Shown here: positions 59,317 to 64,000 of the stretch, piece after piece
Layout of the letters: each line of letters starts with the position of its first letter
Position numbering within the stretch: the first letter of the stretch is position 1
DNA from: Neisseriaceae bacterium
Lineage (GTDB): Bacteria > Pseudomonadota > Gammaproteobacteria > Burkholderiales > Chromobacteriaceae
NCBI GenBank assembly: GCA_027489245.1
Contig: JAIYAC010000018.1
Location: forward strand, 43,526-107,525
DNA length: 64,000 bases
Reading direction: 5' to 3'
Program-made: the position numbers and the translations under genes
Notes under the pieces: model-generated
Told to the model about the DNA's origin: nothing
The model's input: the letters and a program-made list of their open reading frames with translations, nothing else
Database searches by the model: none

Positions 59317-60321
59317 CTATGCTGGCGGCAGCGGGTCGTCACGCAGGCGGGTATGGATATCCAGCACCTGCTCCAGGCTAGCCATGAAGGCGTCCAGCAC
59401 GGCGGGGTCAAAATGCAGACCACGCTGGCTTTCCATGAAGTCCAGTGCCCGCCCTACCTCCCAGGCTGCCTTGTAAGGGCGCGCCGAAGTCAGGGCATCA
59501 AACACGTCGGCCACCGCCACGATACGTGCGGCCAACGGTATGGCCTCGCCACGCAGGCCTAGCGGGTAACCCGTGCCATCAAACTTTTCATGGTGCCCCA
59601 GCGCAATATCGTAAGCCATGCGCAACAACGGCAACTCGCTATCCTGCAAAAATTCGGCGCCCCGTGTGGGGTGCGTTTTCATCACATCAAATTCTTCGAT
59701 GCTGAGCTTGCCGGGTTTAAGCAGGATATGGTCCGGAATCGCCACCTTGCCGATATCGTGCATGGGGGCAGCCAGGAAAATACGTTCTTCGATTTCCGGC
59801 CCCAGGTTCAGGCCAGTAGCAATAATGCGCGCGTAGTAGGCCATGCGCTCGATGTGGCGCCCGGTTTCCGGGTCACGTGATTCGGCAATATGCGACAGAC
59901 GAATCACCAGGTCTTGCGCCGCCACCTCGCGCAGCTGGCGCTGGGCGCGGCGTAGCTGTAGCAGGTTCTGGATACGGGCGCGTGTTTCCGGCGGGTCTAC
60001 CGGCTTGGTCAGAAAATCGGTAGAGCCGCCCTCCAGTGCACTCTGGCGCACCCCCTTCATATCACTGGTGGTGACCATGATGATGGGGATGTCGTGAATA
60101 TGTGGCATGGCCCGCAGCGCCTGGATCAGGGCCAGGCCGTCCATGCCAGGCATCATGTAGTCGGTCAGGATGAGATCCGGGCTGTTATTACGGCACCATG
60201 CCAGCGCAGCCAGCGCGTCCTGCATGGTGACAGGCTCACAATTGTCTATGCGGCCAACCAGGTGGCGCAGCACCATCAGGTTGGCCGGATTGTCATCGAC
60301 AATCAATACCGTCATTCTCAT
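59317..60321 (-). CDS. Response regulator with HD-GYP c-di-GMP phosphodiesterase domain
   Basis: VLIVDDNPANLMVLRHLV (REC); HDIGKVAIPDHILLKPG; HHEKFDGTGYPLGLRGEAIPLAARIVAVADVFDALTS. Confidence 0.93.
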   Translation of the reverse strand: MRMTVLIVDDNPANLMVLRHLVGRIDNCEPVTMQDALAALAWCRNNSPDLILTDYMMPGMDGLALIQALRAMPHIHDIPIIMVTTSDMKGVRQSALEGGSTDFLTKPVDPPETRARIQNLLQLRRAQRQLREVAAQDLVIRLSHIAESRDPETGRHIERMAYYARIIATGLNLGPEIEERIFLAAPMHDIGKVAIPDHILLKPGKLSIEEFDVMKTHPTRGAEFLQDSELPLLRMAYDIALGHHEKFDGTGYPLGLRGEAIPLAARIVAVADVFDALTSARPYKAAWEVGRALDFMESQRGLHFDPAVLDAFMASLEQVLDIHTRLRDDPLPPA

Positions 60322-60519
60322 GGCAAGCCTTGCTATACGTTAAATTTATCGAAACCAATCCCGACTACAACCTTATGCCATTACAGTGCAATGTCAACCT
60401 CCCTGCCATGATGTATGACAAGTTTCTGATCTTGGTGCGGTTGAATGCTGCATCAGGGGGTGCATTTTTGTAGCAAGCATTCATAATGAAGTGTCCATTC
60501 ACAAGCAAGGAGCAAAAGC

Positions 60520-61023
60520 ATGCTGAAATCTGCACGTACTTTGTTGGCATTTTCTCTGATCACTGTATTCTCTGCCAATGTATTCGCACTGGATAAACCA
60601 GCTGGGCGCCCCATCCTTACCGTGTCTGGCCTGATTGCAGAAAAGAATGCCGGCAATGATGCCCAGTTTGATGCCGCCATGCTGGACAAGCTGCCGCAAC
60701 AGAAAATGACAGTAGAAACCCCGTGGTACAAAACCGCCCAGACCTTTGAAGGCCCGCTGTTTCGCGACGTACTGAAAGCCACCGGGGTAAAGGGTAAAAA
60801 ACTGTATGTGGTAGCGCTGAACGACTATGCCGCTGAAATTCCGCTAGCCGATCTGGAGAAATACGACGTGATCCTGGCCCGCAAGATCGATGGCAAAGTA
60901 TTGAATGTACGAGACAAAGGCCCGTTATTCATCATGTACCCTTTTGACAAGAAGCCTGAACTGCGCACCAAAGATGTCTACTCGCGCTGCGTGTGGCAGG
61001 TAAACCGCATCCGTGTGGAATAA
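60520..61023 (+). CDS. Secreted oxidoreductase molybdopterin-binding-fold-like protein
   Basis: Signal peptide; ILTVSGLIAEKNAG...WYKTAQTFEGPLFRDVLKATGVKGKKLYVVALNDYAAEIPLADLEKYDVILARKIDGKVLNVRDKGPLFIMYPFD. Confidence 0.65.
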   Translation: MLKSARTLLAFSLITVFSANVFALDKPAGRPILTVSGLIAEKNAGNDAQFDAAMLDKLPQQKMTVETPWYKTAQTFEGPLFRDVLKATGVKGKKLYVVALNDYAAEIPLADLEKYDVILARKIDGKVLNVRDKGPLFIMYPFDKKPELRTKDVYSRCVWQVNRIRVE

Positions 61024-61050
61024 ACCCGTGCTGCTGTCGGAGTAACGCAG

Positions 61051-63660
61051 GTGACCCTACGCCCCGCCAACCGCCGCGTCAGTAACCAGCTATGGCTGCT
61101 TGCCATCCTCATGGCCGCAGCCCTGCTGGTAGTGGGTATGCTTTACCACCGGCAGCAGTCCGAAATGCAGCACTTCGCCGAACAGGGCGAAGACAATATC
61201 GTCTGGGTCTACTCGCAGCTGGGTATCGACTACTACCGTACCCTGGGTGCGGCCAAGGTAGCCGTGGCTACCGGCCAGCTGCAAGACCTGGACGAATTGC
61301 AGCTGCGCTACGACATTCTGGTATCTCGCATTACTCTGCTAAGCGAGTACCGCTACAGCCTGCTGTTCAAGAATGGCAACTGGTACAACACCCAGATGTC
61401 AGCCCTTACCCGGCTGGTCGCCCTTACCGACAAAAAACTGGCGGCCGGCGACGGCTACTTTACCCAGCGCACCGCGGGCGAGCTGGTACAAGACCTGAGC
61501 GCCATCGTTGAAAACGTGCGCGAGCTCACCATCGGCGCCAACAGCCGCCTGACCGAACAGGCCAACGAGAGCAACCGCAGCCTGCAAACCATCAATACGA
61601 CTGTCGCCGCCACCGCAGCCATTCTCATGCTGGTCGCCAGCCTGATGGCCGCCATGGCCTACCGCAACTTGTCGCATAGCGAAAGGCGCCGCGAAGAGGC
61701 CGAGCAACTTAGCCGCGAGCTCGATCAGGCGCTGGCCCAGGCCGAAGCGGCCAACGAGGCCAAGAGCGCATTTCTGGCCAATATGAGCCATGAAATCCGC
61801 ACCCCGATGAACGGCGTCATCGGCATGACCGAGCTCACCCTGGACACCGAGCTGTCGGCAGAACAGCGCGAGTACCTGGAGCTGGTTAAATCGTCGGCAG
61901 ACGCCCTGCTGATCATCATCAACGACATCCTGGACTTCTCCAAGATCGAAGCCGGCAAAATGACCATAGAGTCCGTACCGTTCTCGATACGTGACCTCAT
62001 CACGCAAACCGTTTACCCCTTTGCCCTGCGCGCCAGCAACCAACAGCTGGAAGTAATCTGCCGCATCTGCCCCGAGCTGCCCGACCGAGTGATATCCGAC
62101 CCCTCCAGGCTGCGGCAGATACTGAACAACCTTATCGGCAACGCCATCAAATTCACCCATAGCGGTGAAGTCGTCCTTACGGTAAGCGGTGACACACAAG
62201 CCGACGGCCATGTGATGCTGGGCTTTTCCGTGCGCGACACCGGCATCGGCATCCCGCCGGAAAAACAGAAGCTCATTTTTGATGCCTTTGCCCAGGCAGA
62301 CAACAGCACCACACGGCGCTACGGCGGCACCGGCCTGGGGCTGTCCATCACCCAAAAGCTGGTCCAGCTGCTAGGTGGCCACATCAGCGTGCAAAGCACA
62401 CCAGGCAGCGGCTCGGATTTCCATTTCAGCGTACCGGTACAGCTGGCCGCCGAGCAGCCCGCCCCGCCGCGCCCCAGCGAGCTGGCCGACATGCCGGTGC
62501 TGGTGGTAGACGACAATCCCACCAACCGCAGCTGGCTGGAAGCCATGCTGAAAAACTGGGCCATGCGGCCAACCCTGGCCGCAGACGGTTTCGAAGCACT
62601 CGAGCTACTGGCACGCCAGCCCTACCCGCTTATCTTGCTGGATGGGCATATGCCCGGCATGTCCGGCTTTGACGTTGCCCAGCAGATACAGGAAGACCGC
62701 CGCAGCGCCACCGTCATCATGCTGACTTCGTCCGGCGAGCGCGGCGATGCCAAACGCTGCCAGGCACTGGGTATACGCGGCTATCTGACCAAACCGGTAT
62801 CGCAAGACGAACTGCTCACCACGATCCGTCTGTTACAGAACCCAGACCACACTGCCAGCTCTGCGCTGATAACACGGCACACCGTACGCGAACTGGGGCG
62901 CAGCCTGAGTATCCTGCTGGCAGAAGACAACCCGGTAAACCAGAAACTGGCCGTTACCATCCTGCATCGGCGGGGCTACCACGTTACCGTGGTCAACAAT
63001 GGCCAGGAGGCGCTAGACACCTTACAAGCGGCGCACTTTGACCTGGTACTGATGGACATGCAAATGCCGGTGATGGATGGTCTGGAAGCCTGCCAGCACA
63101 TCCGTGCCATGCAGGCAGCGGGCCAGCTGCCGGCCCTGCCCATCATCGCCCTCACCGCCAACGCCATGAGCGGCGACCGCGAACGCTATCTGCAGGCTGG
63201 CATGGATGGCTACATCAGCAAACCCATCGATGCCACCCGCACCCTGGAAGAAATTCATCGCGTACTGGGCGAGTCACCACCACCCGCCCCCCAGAGCATG
63301 CAGCCTGAGCAAGACTGCACACCCGTCTTCCAGTACCAGCAGGCACTGAAAAATTGCGACGGAGACGAAACCTTCCTGCCACTGTTGCTCGCCGCCTTTC
63401 TGGACGATATGCCGGTTCGCCTGGCCGATCTGCGCCAAGGCCTGCAACAAGGCGACCTACCCGCCATCATCATGGCAGCCCACGCCCTGAAAGGCAGCTG
63501 CCTATCCGTCGCCGCCCTGCAGTTGGCCGCACACTGCCGCCGCATGGAAACGGCCGCCAACGAAGGCCGGTTAGCCGACGCCGCCGCCTGTCTGCCCGAA
63601 CTGGAAGCCGGTAGCGAAGCACTCATCGCCGCCCTGCAGCCCTATCTCACCCCAGGCTGA
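61051..63660 (+). CDS. Hybrid sensor histidine kinase (HisKA-HATPase-REC-REC-HPt)
   Basis: [43 protein letters not shown]; two REC domains; HPt [25 protein letters not shown]. Confidence 0.93.
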   Translation: MTLRPANRRVSNQLWLLAILMAAALLVVGMLYHRQQSEMQHFAEQGEDNIVWVYSQLGIDYYRTLGAAKVAVATGQLQDLDELQLRYDILVSRITLLSEYRYSLLFKNGNWYNTQMSALTRLVALTDKKLAAGDGYFTQRTAGELVQDLSAIVENVRELTIGANSRLTEQANESNRSLQTINTTVAATAAILMLVASLMAAMAYRNLSHSERRREEAEQLSRELDQALAQAEAANEAKSAFLANMSHEIRTPMNGVIGMTELTLDTELSAEQREYLELVKSSADALLIIINDILDFSKIEAGKMTIESVPFSIRDLITQTVYPFALRASNQQLEVICRICPELPDRVISDPSRLRQILNNLIGNAIKFTHSGEVVLTVSGDTQADGHVMLGFSVRDTGIGIPPEKQKLIFDAFAQADNSTTRRYGGTGLGLSITQKLVQLLGGHISVQSTPGSGSDFHFSVPVQLAAEQPAPPRPSELADMPVLVVDDNPTNRSWLEAMLKNWAMRPTLAADGFEALELLARQPYPLILLDGHMPGMSGFDVAQQIQEDRRSATVIMLTSSGERGDAKRCQALGIRGYLTKPVSQDELLTTIRLLQNPDHTASSALITRHTVRELGRSLSILLAEDNPVNQKLAVTILHRRGYHVTVVNNGQEALDTLQAAHFDLVLMDMQMPVMDGLEACQHIRAMQAAGQLPALPIIALTANAMSGDRERYLQAGMDGYISKPIDATRTLEEIHRVLGESPPPAPQSMQPEQDCTPVFQYQQALKNCDGDETFLPLLLAAFLDDMPVRLADLRQGLQQGDLPAIIMAAHALKGSCLSVAALQLAAHCRRMETAANEGRLADAAACLPELEAGSEALIAALQPYLTPG

Positions 63661-63936
63661 TGCCCAGCGGGGCATTCGCGCTAGCCAGCATCGATCCGTA
63701 TCTGGCAATAGACAGATACGGGCAGTCCTGCTTTCCAACGCTGCACACCTGCCTGCCGCTGCTAAGCCGCCTTCATCACTATCGCTTATATCAACAGCAC
63801 CCCATCACCTTTTCTGGTTATTGAATAAGTAACGAAGAAATCCTTATTTCTGGAATAACACCCCGGTCAATATCCTGTTGACAGTTATATCGCCCACAGG
63901 ATGCCCCATGAACCACCCTACGCAAGGACGCTACCC

Positions 63937-64000
63937 ATGAGCCGTGCCGCTACGCTGCCCCGCGTGCTGCCCGGCTTCGGTTTGTCGCTGGGTTACACGC
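63937..64000 (+). CDS. cysT: Sulfate ABC transporter permease, N-terminal fragment (runs off the right edge)
   Basis: MSRAATLPRVLPGFGLSLGYT matches the typical CysT/CysU N-terminus. Confidence 0.65.
   Translation, partial: MSRAATLPRVLPGFGLSLGYT

Overview
The window has two parts. (1) About 1-19.6 kb is an accessory island of lower apparent GC. It carries a Tn7-like transposition module (XRE regulator, TnsA-, TnsB- and TnsC-like proteins, and a large TniQ/TnsD-like protein). Cargo that looks like anti-phage or conflict genes follows: an OLD-like ATPase cut by the left window edge, a 1497-aa Mrr-like nuclease/STAND NTPase, a NucS-like nuclease, small unknown and membrane proteins, and an overlapping DGQR-type/HEPN gene pair. 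A cluster of 20-22 bp repeats at 17.01-17.14 kb looks like a transposase (TnsB) end-binding array. No cas gene or CRISPR array was seen. (2) About 19.6-64 kb is a high-GC betaproteobacterial (Neisseriales/Chromobacteriaceae-like) chromosome backbone. It includes slyD, an EamA transporter, a phosphatase-hemopexin fusion, an RlmN-like protein, pirin, GGDEF, GST, yajQ, argG, argF, an Orn/Lys/Arg decarboxylase, dinG, a porin, map, prmB, pgm/pmm, trpD, trpG, a chemotaxis cluster, metNIQ, HD-GYP and hybrid-kinase signalling genes, and the start of cysT. The most unexpected signal is a 12-13 bp word, AAGGTTGGCCGC / AAAGGTTGGCCGC. I found it repeatedly in the backbone on both strands, sometimes as terminator-like inverted pairs, and did not find it in the island. 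It behaves like a DNA-uptake-sequence-type genomic word. All calls come from reading the sequence by eye; no database or statistical search was run.
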